Shown: positions 11,100-22,904 of the stretch, in pieces
How positions within the stretch are numbered: position 1 is the first letter of the stretch
How the letters are laid out: the number at the start of each line of letters is the position of its first letter
NCBI GenBank assembly: GCA_964036315.1
Contig: OZ038498.1
Coordinates: 9,099,861-9,163,860, forward strand
Source of the DNA: Acanthosepion esculentum
Taxonomy: Eukaryota > Mollusca > Cephalopoda > Sepiida > Sepiidae
DNA length: 64,000 nt
Direction: 5' to 3'
Notes under the pieces: generated by a model
What the model saw: only the letters and a program-made list of their open reading frames with translations
Database searches by the model: none
What the model was told of the DNA's origin: nothing
Position numbers and translations under genes: made by a program

Positions 11100-11466
11100 T
11101 ACTCGTTTAGCAGTGAAATAATCGTTTAGAAGAAGGCCGGAGCGTACAACAGCCGAAACGTTGTAATAAATATAGCAATAAAGATGAGGACAATAGTCTG
11201 AATAATGTAAATAGTGTACATAATACCTCATCTCAGAAATATAGACAGATACTGAAAGGCCGAAACGTTGTAATAAATATGGCGACAATGATGAGGACAA
11301 TAGTCCGATAATGTAAATAATGTACATAATACCTCATCTCAGAAATATAGACATATACTGAAAGGCCGAAATGTTGTAATAAATATGGTGACGAAGATGA
11401 GGACAATAGTCTGAATAATGTAAATAGTGTACATAATACCTCATCTCAAAAATATAGAGAGATTCT
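11100..11466 (+). repeat. SINE family B tails, three tandem units
   Basis: Units contain GGCCGAAACGTTGTAATAAA, GATGAGGACAATAGTC and CATAATACCTCATCTC, with a period of roughly 105-110 bases. The first unit also has the full GAAGGCCGGAGCGTACAACA loop; the later units keep only a shortened CTGAAAGGCCGAAAC. They sit between the two LINE relic copies. Confidence 0.8.
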
Positions 11467-11499
11467 TCCATTTTATTTTTATTTTACAGTGAGGTTGAC

Positions 11500-11842
11500 G
11501 CTGTATAAGGCCCGGAAACCATTCGAGGTAGAGGGTTACAAAGGAAGGGGAACAGTTTATCCGGATAGTTTGGGAAGATAACAGTTAATCCTACACATGA
11601 ACAGGTTAGGGTGGTAGTGATCGGGAGAACATGCACTTAGGAGTCGGTTCCACAGAGTAGTGGCTCGCAGAAAGAAGCTGCTTCAGTGGAACTTACTTCC
11701 CACCAATGAAATCCGGAGGGAATAAGTTTTGTTTCAAAGTAAATATTTGTATATTTATTAACTTTTATTTGTACTTATTCTAGAAAAAACGCGGTGTGTA
11801 CTATTGATAGAAAATGAAATTAAATCATATTACATATCTTGT
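11500..11842 (-). pseudogene. LINE 3' relic, copy 2 of a direct repeat
   Basis: Second copy of the block at 10613-10962, sharing for example GGAACAGTTTATCCGGATAG and GGAGTCGGTTCCACAGAGTA. It has its own small differences, so the duplication is not very recent. Confidence 0.6.
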
Positions 11843-12144
11843 TTTAAAATAAAATCGCGTTCTCTCACAGCTAAGTTTTCTTTTAAGAAAAATATGATTA
11901 ACTTGGTAGTACTATGATTTGTGTTTATATATGATCTTTTGAACGAAATAAATCGTCTCCATCTTCTGATTAACATATAATGCTGTCCAAAATAATTTGT
12001 CTTCCATTGTGTGTAAAAGTCTTAAATAACGCCGAGAACTAGGAAATAAGGATTTTTATACTGTAACCTTATCGGTGAATTTTTTTAACATTAATAATGA
12101 GATTTTAAGTAAAGAACTATTTGCAAAAGAAAATGGGAACTGGT

Positions 12145-12603
12145 AATAGACATACTTATATTTGATACGTAATTATAATTTTTAAATAATTTAAGTAATT
12201 CTATTACATTTATTTGTTTTAAAAAGAAATATAGTCTATTAGTAATGAAGAGTAAAAATAATTTTTTAAAAGTGTAGTTCAATATAATGTATTCTAACCC
12301 AAACACATCTTTTAGAAAGAATCTTTATGTATACAAGTACGAATTTAACGAAAAAAATGCCGAAAAACTTTTTATCGTTAATAAAAAAAACAAAAAAACA
12401 GACGACATGCGTTGAACGGAAGTCATAATTCGTTGAAAAAATGTACCACTACCCTACCTAGGCGTAACCGCTTTTCGAACGTAACTTATAATTGATAAAA
12501 TAATAGTTAATAAAAATGAACACGCTACCGCCCCTGTCTAAATGATTGGATTTCTCTATATCCTTGGAAACAAAAAATTATGAATTGTATGTGCGTTTAA
12601 AAC
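12145..12603. repeat. Dispersed repeat, copy 2 (shared with 1440-1856)
   Basis: Same landmarks as the first copy, with an extra AT-rich insertion near 12220-12280. Its right end (TATGTGCGTTTAAAACT) is followed by tRNA-SINE-like sequence. Confidence 0.7.
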
Positions 12604-12920
12604 TTGACTGGGTGGGAAGGTTGGTAGATATCTTGCAGTTGGAGATTCGTCTCCGGCTGTGCTGGTCAAACTCTCTGCCTGAAAGCAGAGAGGATCCCCA
12701 GACGAGGTTATGTCGAAGGGCAGAGTCTCGTCTCGTCTCGTCTCGTCTCAGGAAACAGTTACCCGTCCCTGTTTCATACTGGGTCTACGGGTAATTTTTG
12801 GCAGAGTCGACGTGGCTCGGATACCTAACATTAAATTCGGCCTTGTGCCACATCTTACCGCATGGAGCGGTTGGCAGATATTCTGCAGTTGGAGATTCAT
12901 TGTGGAATTCACTTAACTCA
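12604..12920 (+). repeat. SINE-like fragments and a TCTCG pentamer run
   Basis: GGAAGGTTGGTAGATATCTT and GGAGCGGTTGGCAGATATTC are two related starts 260 bases apart, and TTCGGCCTTGTGCCACATCT also occurs in the SINE D copies at 37345 and 59880. A run of about five TCTCG units lies at 12726-12750. I infer pieces of SINEs; the boundaries are not clear. Confidence 0.4.
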
Positions 12921-13029
12921 CTTCGAGCAGTTGACTTATTCTTCTACGCGCCACTGGCTAATCTTATATGTGATGTTCTTGTCCTAAGTATTATCGTTTA
13001 TTACCAACCTTCGTGTGATTATTCTATTC

Positions 13030-15450
13030 AGTAACCTTCCCTGGGTTACAACAACAGTAAAAATCAAAATAGGCAAACTGTGTATTGGAAGATTGTGCTA
13101 CACCAATTTTCAAGTGAAGACAGTCTGTATATTTAGCATATGAGTTGGGTTAATCTGGTACAAGGCCAAAAATGTTGGACAACGTATAAGAGATACAACT
13201 CACTTCAGCAACAAGAGTTTTCGAAGCTTGCCTTAGGGCGAAACGTCTTTAATGACGGTTTTATCAATTGAATTGTAAGATATCAACATATCAATATAGT
13301 GGGGTCAGCGTTCATTATTGCTTTACTTTTAATGTTATACCAATAAATATTCTGCGCCTGGCTTCCTTTTGTGATTAATTTACAACTGCATAATGTAAAA
13401 CATCAGAACATATAACAAGAAAGATGGGCAACACGAAGCAAAGTTGTAATAAAGCGAAAACAACAAATATAAGAAAACTGTTCACCTAGTTTTACTTTTG
13501 TTAGCTAGGTTGGTTCGTTATCGAAAATTTGCCGGGGAAAAGATTTTTAAAAATTCCAATTAGAATAAAGGAATCTAATTATCAGTGAAAAATATTTTTA
13601 TAAATATTTTTCGCTTAGTATTTATTACAAATGCATGATGGAGTTAAAATCGTTTACACGGCCTTGTGGATGATGATTTATTTACACGCAGCCATCTCCT
13701 TTCCCACATACGCAACTTCGCAAGCCTATCGCTATTCCATCTTTATTTCCACGTCAAATGTTCGAACGAGCTGCATATTTTTTTATTTTTATTTTTTTTA
13801 GTTTCAACATTTCAGACCTTAACACCAAAGATCCACCATGCTACAACCATGGAGTTGAAATATCCTTATTTCCTCCCTATTCCAACTGTAATGAGGAAGG
13901 TACACTCAGTCTTTTCCCACAAACTGTCGTTTGTGGAACGGGATCTCGCGTGAATACTTCATCAAATACTACAATATTAAGTATATTCTCATAATCATGA
14001 TAACCTATTTCCTACCCTTACATTAATATCATAGAAATCTTTGAGTAATCTTATGACTTGAGTAGCTCTTGAGCACTGTATTAGATGAACAGGAGTAAAA
14101 ACTGTTTTAAGGAACTTTTCAAAACTGTCAAAATCAATGAAACTTTTAGATTTTACCACTGAGATATTACAAGTAATAATGATTCCTCCAAGGATTTAAA
14201 TTTGACTGACATTTCAGAGACAGTGAGAGAGGATAAAAATAAAAAATAATTACTACCTGTCGCACAAGAAAGATAGACAATTCTCTTAGATTCAGGGTCC
14301 ATTATCGCTGTCGCAACAGAAAATATCCTGCGATTGCATAAATAAAGTCAAGTGTATAAGGAAATCCCAAATGATACAAACGGGGTGTAGAAGTAAAGAA
14401 GTTGACGCAATTGAGAAATTTTAGATACCTAATAGAAGCGGAGGTTTATTTATTTTTTGGTGTGGGACACTTCCAACCCTCCCCGAGTATATTAAGATCA
14501 CCCCGTTTATTAGCACTTTTGAACGTGTTAAATTATTTTTACACGCTTTTATTAAACCCCTTTCACCTGCGTAGACGTGTATGTACGTTTTTTTTACCGA
14601 AAATGTCTTTTTCAGGCAAGAACGAATAAACACGTCCAAAACGTAATGTTAAAAAACCAGCTACAGACGTATTTATACGTCGATATTGATTCTTTTTATG
14701 GTCGTCTGAGCTTCATACGAGTCCAGTTGTCAACTCATACGTCTGGTAGTGATGTACCGCTCAGGTACTTCAAGGTGTCTCAGTTTCTTAGATGCTATGT
14801 TAAAACCAACTAAAAAATGGACTGAAAATGAAACATTTTTTTCCAAAATATTTGGCAAGGAAGGGGTTAAGACGATCTGTTTATTTCATATTAAAATTCG
14901 TCACTCCAATTGTTAAGGCTTTCCTTTTATATTAAGCATCTGAGAAGGTGTTTGGAATGAAGAGGAGATATGATAATGCATTATTGTATTATTTGAAGAG
15001 AATCTTGTCTCGAAGAAATAATAATTATGTTGATGATGATTTAAGTAGACAAAGGGACTGAAATAAGAGAAAAAATGAAAATAAGAACAATGAAACGGAA
15101 TTTAGCCAAGAAACGACTTTTCAAGTACTAAATAATTTCTATCATAAATATGGCAGCTGCTAGATTGAAACTATTCCTTTAAATCTCTTTAATTAAAGTC
15201 TGGCTTGTCTCTTTGGACCTTCTTCTTGAAGAGCTCTTGAGTTTTTCCAAAGCTTAAACGTGGAAAGCAAATTTCAGAAAACTACCACATAAGATTTTAT
15301 TACCAAACGAATTCTTTATATGAATTGAAAAAAGGTAAAGTCAAAAATGAAATCATGAACAAGATAGCAACATTTTCGTATTTCAGGAGAACTCCGATTC
15401 TAAAAACAACAATTGTGAGTACAATGCCCCGTATAAAATTCTAGTGAAAA
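13030..15450. other. No gene recognised
   Basis: AT-rich DNA with short open frames only (13666-13994, 14402-14813). None shows a known domain, splice-site support or a repeat relationship within this window. Confidence 0.5.
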
Positions 15451-15475
15451 TTTAGCATCATAATAATAATAATAA

Positions 15476-15784
15476 TATTGTTATTAGAGACCGCAAACAA
15501 AATGAGTGCCTCCTTATTGATATTGCAGTCCCTGCAGACTGCAATGTATCTTTGAAGATCTTCAAAAAGCTATCAAAATACAAGGACCTTGAAATCGAAA
15601 TTTCAAAAATGTGGCACATGGGAATATCAACAATCCCTGTTGTAGTTGAAGCCCTCGAATTGGTAGGAAAATATTCCAGTAGACTAATTGAAGGGATTCC
15701 TGGAAGTACATGACTTAAAGAAATACAAAATATTGTTCTCACGATTACAGCCTACACCTTACGAAGGGCTTTATCTATGTAAAA
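15476..15784 (+). pseudogene. LINE 3' relic (IDIAVPAD type), copy 1
   Basis: Plus-strand translation gives DRKQNECLLIDIAVPADCNV, then [31 protein letters not shown] and [10 protein letters not shown], a TGA, then [12 protein letters not shown] and TAA. This is the C-terminal region of a widespread family of animal non-LTR retrotransposons in which LIDIAVP and PVVVGALG are hallmark strings. There is no start codon and at least one internal stop. A second copy lies at 42345-42702. Confidence 0.75.
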
Positions 15785-15899
15785 TATGTTTGTATTTTTT
15801 TTAATTGGTCAGTGGAAAATATGATGCCAATTCTAACCTTAGGTCTCTGAGCGAGACCCGGAAAGAAATGTGTACACACCAGACATCAATGGAAATAAA

Positions 15900-15971
15900 A
15901 AAGATAATAACAATAATAATCCTCTCTCTAGTCAGTCGTCTTCCCACTCCTCTCTCTAGTCTTTAGTCTTC

Positions 15972-16031
<60 letters not shown>

Positions 16032-16169
16032 GTTTTTAGTCTTCTTTCTTTTCTCTTTTGTCTTCATACCCATCTCTCTTGTCTCTCTTCAGTCTTGATA
16101 TTCCTCTCTCTAGTCTTTAGTCTTCTCACTCCTCTGTTTAGTCTTTAGTCTTCCCACTCCCGTCTTTAG

Positions 16170-16214
<45 letters not shown>

Positions 16215-16215
16215 G
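15900..16215. repeat. (CT)n-rich tract with TAGTCTTTAGTCTTC repeats
   Basis: Two long CT dinucleotide runs (about 15972-16030 and 16170-16213) are embedded in degenerate repeats of TCTCTAGTCTTTAGTCTTC. The plus strand is almost purely pyrimidine, which could favour triplex formation, though nothing else suggests a function. Confidence 0.9.
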
Positions 16216-16437
16216 ACTTTAGCCTTCTTACTTCTCTCTTTACTGATCGTACTCCTCCCTAGCCTTCTTACTTCTCACTTTAGAAAAAAGGAGGAATAAT
16301 TCTAAAATTTATCAGTGTGTCTAGATGTATGTATATAATGTATATACATTGTTCATTTATATATTATGAAATGGACTAAATCCGAAAATTATTTTAATAT
16401 ATTTATTGTTTATACGTTATTTTTATAGAAAAAAATA

Positions 16438-16492
16438 TTATTATAGATAGGTATTATAGATAGGTATTATAGATAGGTATTATAGATAGGTA
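16438..16492. repeat. 13-bp tandem repeat, four units
   Basis: Unit ATTATAGATAGGT repeated four times head to tail without interruption. Confidence 0.9.
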
Positions 16493-16564
16493 TCTTTTGC
16501 GTTAAGATATGAGCGTTCGAGAGAAAACATGGGAGTTTGTTGTTCAAAAACAGTAATTTAACAT

Positions 16565-16765
16565 TCCTCTGTAGCTAAATGGTATAGCACGTAAGACAAC
16601 ATGGAGGTTCCGTGTAGGATACAGGTTCGATTCCTGTCAGAAGATACATATTTTCTTTGAGATTTCTCGGACATTCAGGCCGGTAAATGTTGTTTATTTA
16701 TACTGTGTATTTATTTATTTATTATTATAAACAGAGCATTTACTTAAATATTTGTCTCTATAAAA
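16565..16765 (+). mobile_element. SINE family C with tRNA-like head, copy 1
   Basis: The head folds partly like a tRNA: acceptor TCCTCTG against CAGAAGA (six of seven pairs), a perfect D-stem GCTA/TAGC around AATGGTA, and a T-arm ACAGG-TTCGATT-CCTGT. The body contains CATTCAGGCCGGTAAATGTT and ends near GTCTCTATAAAAACAACG. Other copies lie at 17690-17913 (minus) and 38126-38335. Confidence 0.75.
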
Positions 16766-16812
16766 ACAACGTCTAACCAATATATATATATATTGGTTAG
16801 ACGTTGTTTTTA
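16765..16812. repeat. Perfect palindrome with a TA core
   Basis: The arm AAAACAACGTCTAACCAATA is followed by TA repeats and its exact reverse complement. The left arm coincides with the right end of SINE C, so the palindrome probably arose by inversion at the (TA)n tract. Confidence 0.9.
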
Positions 16813-16820
16813 TATGTTCA

Positions 16821-17453
<633 letters not shown>

Positions 17454-17471
17454 TTACACACGCTCTATATA

Positions 17472-17612
17472 TAAAAAGTGAACATTGAAGACAACACTCA
17501 GAGGCGACAGGCTGTTTCATGCTAGACGCAATCGTTAGGCGGCCTGCCGATTGTGCCTAACATAAAGCAGCCTGTCTCCTGTGAGTGTTGCCTTCAATGT
17601 TCACTTTTATAT
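17472..17612. repeat. Hairpin element, copy with 60-bp arms
   Basis: AAAAGTGAACATTGAAGACA pairs with TGCCTTCAATGTTCACTTTT, and the arms stay largely complementary to a short loop near GGCGGCCTGCC. It is followed by ACGCTCTATCTCTGATATTG, the flank found with most copies. Confidence 0.9.
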
Positions 17613-17689
17613 TTAGATACGCTCTATCTCTGATATTGAGCACTTTATCCCATAAATATAGGAAACATTAAAACTATATTTATTCATAT

Positions 17690-17913
17690 ATATATATAGA
17701 CATTATTTATGTTTATACGTTCTTTTTATAGATACAAATATTTAAGTAAATGCTCTGTTTATAATACACAGTATTAAACAACATTTACCGGCCTGAATGT
17801 CCGAGAAATTTTCACAGAAAATATGCGTCCTCCGACAGGAATCGAACCTGTACCCTATACGGAACCGTCATATAGACTGACGTGCTTTTACCGATTGTAC
17901 TACAGAGGAGGAT
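17690..17913 (-). mobile_element. SINE family C, copy 2
   Basis: On the minus strand the tRNA-like head has a seven-pair acceptor (TCCTCTG with CGGAGGA, one G-U), a perfect five-pair anticodon stem (CGTCA/TGACG) enclosing GTCTATA, a long variable arm and a perfect T-stem. The D-stem is degraded. The body matches copy 1. Confidence 0.75.
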
Positions 17914-17984
17914 TTCGGTTAGCATGGTAGATTTTACAGTTTTTTTTTGTTTTTTTTTGCTAAACGCTCCTCTGTGGCTCAGAG

Positions 17985-18127
17985 TTGCCTGACGATTGCA
18001 TCTAGCATGAAACAGGATGTCGCCTCTAAGTGTTGACTTCTATGTTCACTTTTATATTTACACACGCTCTATTTCTGATATTGAGCACTTTATCCCATAA
18101 ATATAGCATACTGTAAGACTATATTTC

Positions 18128-18199
<72 letters not shown>
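17985..18199. repeat. Half hairpin element plus (TA)n
   Basis: Only one arm (GCCTGACGATTGCATCTAGC to CTTCTATGTTCACTTTT) is present, then the standard flank with TGATATTGAGCACTTTATCC, then about 68 bases of TA repeats (18131-18199). Confidence 0.85.
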
Positions 18200-18200
<1 letters not shown>

Positions 18201-21200
18201 CAACCTGTTAAAATTTCAGTATTTGGCGTGGACAGAATAATCGACAATACGAACTTTTTGTAACTAAACCAAAATTAATAAAATAAATAGCAAGAAATCA
18301 CTCGCTATACGTTCAAGTATCCACATACTACATACATGTATTTCAGTTGCTAAAACAATTCTCAAAGTATTTTTGTTTCCACCAAGTGAAACCTTTGTCT
18401 TAACTATTTTTGCGATCAGTTTAAGACATTCAACAATTACATAATTTACTTTTTAATAACCTTCCGTAATCATTTTTGTTACCTTTTCCATCGGATTTTT
18501 TAAAAAGACAGAAAATAATGAAGAGATAAAGAATGATGGGAAGAGAGAAACAACTCAATGATATTACACATATTAAAATCACTTGTCAATTTTGAATGTT
18601 TTATACCTCTTTTATGGAAAACCTTGCCACTGAATAGACATTTATTTCCCTAATTTCATGCTTAAGATACTCAAAACTACTATCTCTACAATAATTAACA
18701 CCGAATCATCTACTTAAAAAGATTAAAGTATATTTTTATTCACGTGAAAATGAACATTAATATTTCACAAGTTACCAAAGTCAGTTGCTCTCTCAAGACA
18801 AAAATCTATAATATAAATAACATATATGAACTCTTCGAAAAATCAAAAATGGAGGACCTAATTTTATTTCTTAAAACAGTGGGTCTATACCAAAAATATA
18901 AACCAAATAAGAATGTCAATAAAACCAGATTCTCTACAAAGTGTATATCTGAAAAGAATACATCAATGAAATTAGACTCTACAAACCTGCTTTATAAAAA
19001 TACGTCAATGAAACCCGATCTCTTACAAACTGATTTCTTATAAAGAATACATATTTTATTCAAACAAATTTATTCTAAAAATCTTGTCGACATTAAATAA
19101 CCCAGTGAGGTTGATATGCCGTTAAACACCCATAAACCCAAATACAAAGTTCATATTAGAGAAATGAAGATTTCGGAGTATTGAAATATTATTTTCGTTG
19201 AATAATTTTCTTAATTTTATATAAATCAAACCCCGAAATTCTCGAAAGATTCTCTGCATACTTAGATTAAATATTTAAAGTGTTTGAAAAATAACTTTCG
19301 TTTCATTGAAATTCAGTACTTGTCACCATTGCTGTGTGATATTAAAGTAGTTGGAAAGCAATTACGAATTTCACCGCTATAAATTCGGAGTCAAGGCATA
19401 TCTACGATTGAATGGTACGGAATAGTCTAGAATTAGTTGTGACCATCGCTGCTATCCGTCAGTGTATCGTTTATATTGCATTGCAGATTTTAACTCCATC
19501 GAGGATTGTAACTTTAAAAAGCAACATATTTATTAATGCTTAGTGTATGAATTCCGAAAAGGAAGTACTGCTACATCCGCTACAACATTTGTGCAGTGTA
19601 TACGGATGCAGTGAATACTCGTAAATGTCAGATGTTGTTTAGAAGTAGGTACCTCTACCCAGTTTCTATAACTAAGGTTTAAAATTAATTTTTTAAAACA
19701 AAAAAATCATTCTTGCAGCTTTCATTTTCATTTTAGCTTTAATTGAAAGTCAAATGATTAAATTTACTATTTCCAGTAAGCAAAATACTTTGGTGTGTTT
19801 CAAATAGAAATTATATTGATTGTAATCTCAACTTTTTGGTTGCTTTCACAAAATCGGCCATTTTTGACACATTTGTAAACACAAGTTAATTCTCGATTTT
19901 AAAAATCTTCCATAAGGAAAATATATTTTCGGAAAATTTATTTGAAGAATATTTACTGATTTAAAGTATAATTAATCTGATTTGAAAAAATATTATTTAA
20001 TTCAAGGTTAGAATAACAGATAAATGGATTTTTAAAACAAACAACAGCGATGATTTCACGCGTATCACTGTTGCTTGTCACTCGTAGATCACTTAAGCAA
20101 TGATAAAATGTTTCAACACCGTTACTATTGTTCTACGGAGACTTTATCTGTTAAAACATTAATTTAAGAATACGACGTGTGAGCGCCTTTTTTTATATAA
20201 TTTAAAGTACTCAGTAATCTTTAAAATGTTACAATATATTCCCCGCAATCTAATTTTAGGAATGTTGAATTTAAATTTACCATAATCATCGATCATATTC
20301 TCTAATTGTGTCGTGTGTGGTCGACTATACTTTCAAGCAAAGGCTTGTTACGTAATATTTTATATACATATTTTTTTAAAATATTGGGTGTACGCAACTT
20401 TTATTGGGCTTTTCCATTTTTGATTCGTAAATATAGTTTTCACTTAATAACAATATCACATAACCGTATTTCAGTAATGCAAAATTTTAAACGACGTATA
20501 ATATTATAAATTATAATTAAAATTTTTTAAAAATGAAAACAATTCCTGTAAAAATTCATTATTCACCAAAATAATTTTTTCTTAAGAATAGTGTCCTTAA
20601 TAAAAATATTTATAATAGTAATTAAAAGCATCTCTGTGTAAATAATGTCATAGTTTTATTGCATTTTTTTATTTTACGATTCAGAGAAGGTTTTCGGTAA
20701 TTGAGGTTCCTGTTTTACAAAAAACAACTGATGACTTAAGTTCTCCAAGAAGTCCTACTTTTAAGTAATAAAACAAATTTTGAGACTGAAATTTAATTTC
20801 TCGAAATTTCATGAAATTGCGGGGGGGGGGGTAACATATGTAAAAAAAACAATTATTTTTTACCAAGATTTTCGAAAAAAAAATATTTTCTACCAAGATT
20901 TTAGAAAAAAGTAAAATTAAAAAATAATTTATTTGTAAGTCCTGAAAGTTTCATCAAAATCCAACAATTATTTGATTTTTGCAAGAATTTCAAAATCAAT
21001 GTATTTTTCACCTGAAAAAAAAAAGCGAAAAAGCACTTATCGTAAATATTACGAAAAAATGACGAAAAAATATTTTTCCCAATAAGGTTGATATTCTTTT
21101 CCAAATATTTTTATTGTTAGTAATAGCTTTCCACCACATTCAAAAAAGAGATGTTTCGAACTTGACAATATGCGTTTTTCAGAAAGATTACATTTCACAT

Positions 21201-22260
21201 AGGCTGGAACGCGCATCCTCTTTTCACATCGGCTGGAACGCGCATCCTCGTTTCACATCGGCTGGAACGCGTCCCTTCGACTCACATAGACTAGAACGGG
21301 TCCCTTCGACTCACATAGACTGACTCGCGTCTAGTGATTTAAAAGATAATTTCTGGGAAAAATCTGAAATTCAAATCACTCTAGATTTATTGAAGTTATC
21401 CATTGTTGTTTTGCAAAAACAAGCAAAGGTCTAGTAAACTGTGTTTTGAATTGTCTGTTTAATATATTAGAATACATCAAACCGAACCTCCCCCAAAATA
21501 TTAATACAAATATTGAACCATTTTCTTTCCTTCCGTTGTGGGTAACATTTGCTTTGATAAAAAGGTGTACAAAGTCAACATTAATTGAAGTTGACAGCTT
21601 GACAGTCATCAAGTGAACATCAAAGCAGCAATTAAAAAATTAGGAAGAGAAATAATCTAATCTCTGTTTGAATTATGAAATAAACGATATTCATAAAATA
21701 TTTATGAAATAGACATACAAAAACGATTAGTTTGCATCGTGGGAACATACTTTTCAACAAAAGCGGATAAAACCTCGCCGACACTAACCGAAAAACGCAC
21801 ACACGGAGAGAGACATAACATATCTTCAAACTAAATAAAATAGGTAAAATTATACACATATCCTATGAAGCATATTTTCTTTAAAAGAACTTTGTACATT
21901 TTGGACTGGTTTATACTTAATTGCATTGCAGTAGAACTTTTCAATCCTTGAAAATGAAAGTTTATTAAAAGGAATGCTACTTGTTCTGAATCGTCTTCTT
22001 TCTTTATTCCCGTATCTTATTGTTCTTGATTGATTGATTAATTTGTGTTTTACGGCTTATCTACCCATTGCAGGTTATTTAAAGCTAGTAAAATAATCTT
22101 AGATTGTAGAATTTTTGGAGATAATAATTTACTGATTGAACTCCTACTAATTAACCTATAGCCAAGGGAGAAGAGATTGATCCATTCCTTTCCGAAGGGT
22201 ATTTACGCGTAACAAACTCGATTGGAACTGAAACTCAGTTAACCGATTTCCACCTACACA
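18200..22260. other. Mostly unrecognised AT-rich DNA with a few repeats
   Basis: No gene recognised. An open frame at 18744-19043 contains a near-duplicate pair of short segments (NTSMKLD, NTSMKPD) but no domain. TAAATAACCCAGTGAGGTTG near 19095 is the tail of dispersed repeat D. TAAGTCCTGAAAGTTTCATC at 20935 matches DNA inside the hAT element at 3862, suggesting a related fragment. A G11 run lies at 20821. A 30-bp minisatellite lies at 21190-21320. Confidence 0.5.
21190..21320. repeat. Minisatellite of about 30 bp, five units
   Basis: Units resemble TTTCACATCGGCTGGAACGC followed by GCATCCTCG or GTCCCTTCGAC. Early and late units differ, so the array is old or mosaic. Confidence 0.85.
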
Positions 22261-22264
22261 TCCA

Positions 22265-22383
22265 AGCTTACAGCACTTGCTACTCCCAAGCGGTTACACA
22301 TCTAGGTACTGACTAGGCTCGACATTGCTTAACTACGGTGATTGTATGGGAACGTGTGTTTCAACGTGATATGGCCGTAAGTC
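22265..22383 (-). rRNA. 5S rRNA-derived sequence, copy A (119 bp, likely pseudogene)
   Basis: Read on the minus strand the sequence follows eukaryotic 5S rRNA from end to end. It has a TACGGCCATATCACGTTGAA start, GTAGTTAAGC, the internal control region TGTCGAGCCTAGTCAGTACC then TAGATGTGTAACCG, and a CAAGTGCTGTAAGC end. Length (119) fits 5S exactly. Several substitutions compared with the usual animal sequence (for example AGTAGCAAGTG where AATACCGGGTG is normal) suggest a pseudogene or a 5S-derived SINE head rather than an active gene. Confidence 0.8.
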
Positions 22384-22394
22384 AAAATTAGAGA

Positions 22395-22502
22395 GCATAC
22401 AGCACCTGGTATTCCCAAGCTCTCATCCATGTAGGTACTGACCAGGCTTGACTTCGATGGTCGTACGAGAACCAGTGTTTCAACGTGATATGGCCGTAAG
22501 CC
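22395..22502 (-). rRNA. 5S rRNA-derived sequence, copy B (108 bp, deleted)
   Basis: Same orientation as copy A, 11 bases away. The minus strand has TTACGGCCATATCACGTTGA, GAAGTCAAGC, then a deletion of about 11 bases removing part of the internal control region, then GGTCAGTACCTACATGGATG, AATACCAGGTGCTGTATGC. The 3' half is closer to canonical 5S than copy A. The deletion makes independent transcription unlikely. Confidence 0.8.
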
Positions 22503-22904
22503 TTATTGTGCTTGGGTGTTGGTGAAGATTATTAATGCTTAGCGTGGGGTTTGGTCTATGTTTTCTCAGAGGATATTACAGTCAGATAACATCACTGGTC
22601 AGCATTCACGCTTTCAAACAAAATCTAATCGGCTCACTCTTAATTCCTCGTTTAATCCCTTTATGCAGCTGTCTCGAAAATAAAAAAATATATATATAAT
22701 GAAAAGAGATTTCGATGTACATTGAAATTCACTTGTCAGATCTTAATTTCGTGATGAATTAAACTAATTTGTTTAAGATGGCCGGTTTGCAAAGAACTTA
22801 CGTCGATCATTATTTTAATTGCTTGAAACCGGTTTTATGTGGATTATTTTTTATATAAGGTTATCAAAATTGCGGACAGAAAATGAATTGAGCAAGTACA
22901 CAAA

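Noticed and set aside
13666..13953. 95-codon open frame
   Set aside because: No recognisable domain and no supporting signals; its composition is typical of chance frames here.
16565..16650. Functional tRNA gene
   Set aside because: The anticodon arm does not pair and the same head with a shared body recurs at 17690 and 38126, so it is a SINE head.
18744..19043. 99-codon open frame as a small host gene
   Set aside because: No homology, no splice or promoter support, AT-driven amino acid composition (Lys, Asn, Ile), and internal near-repeats.
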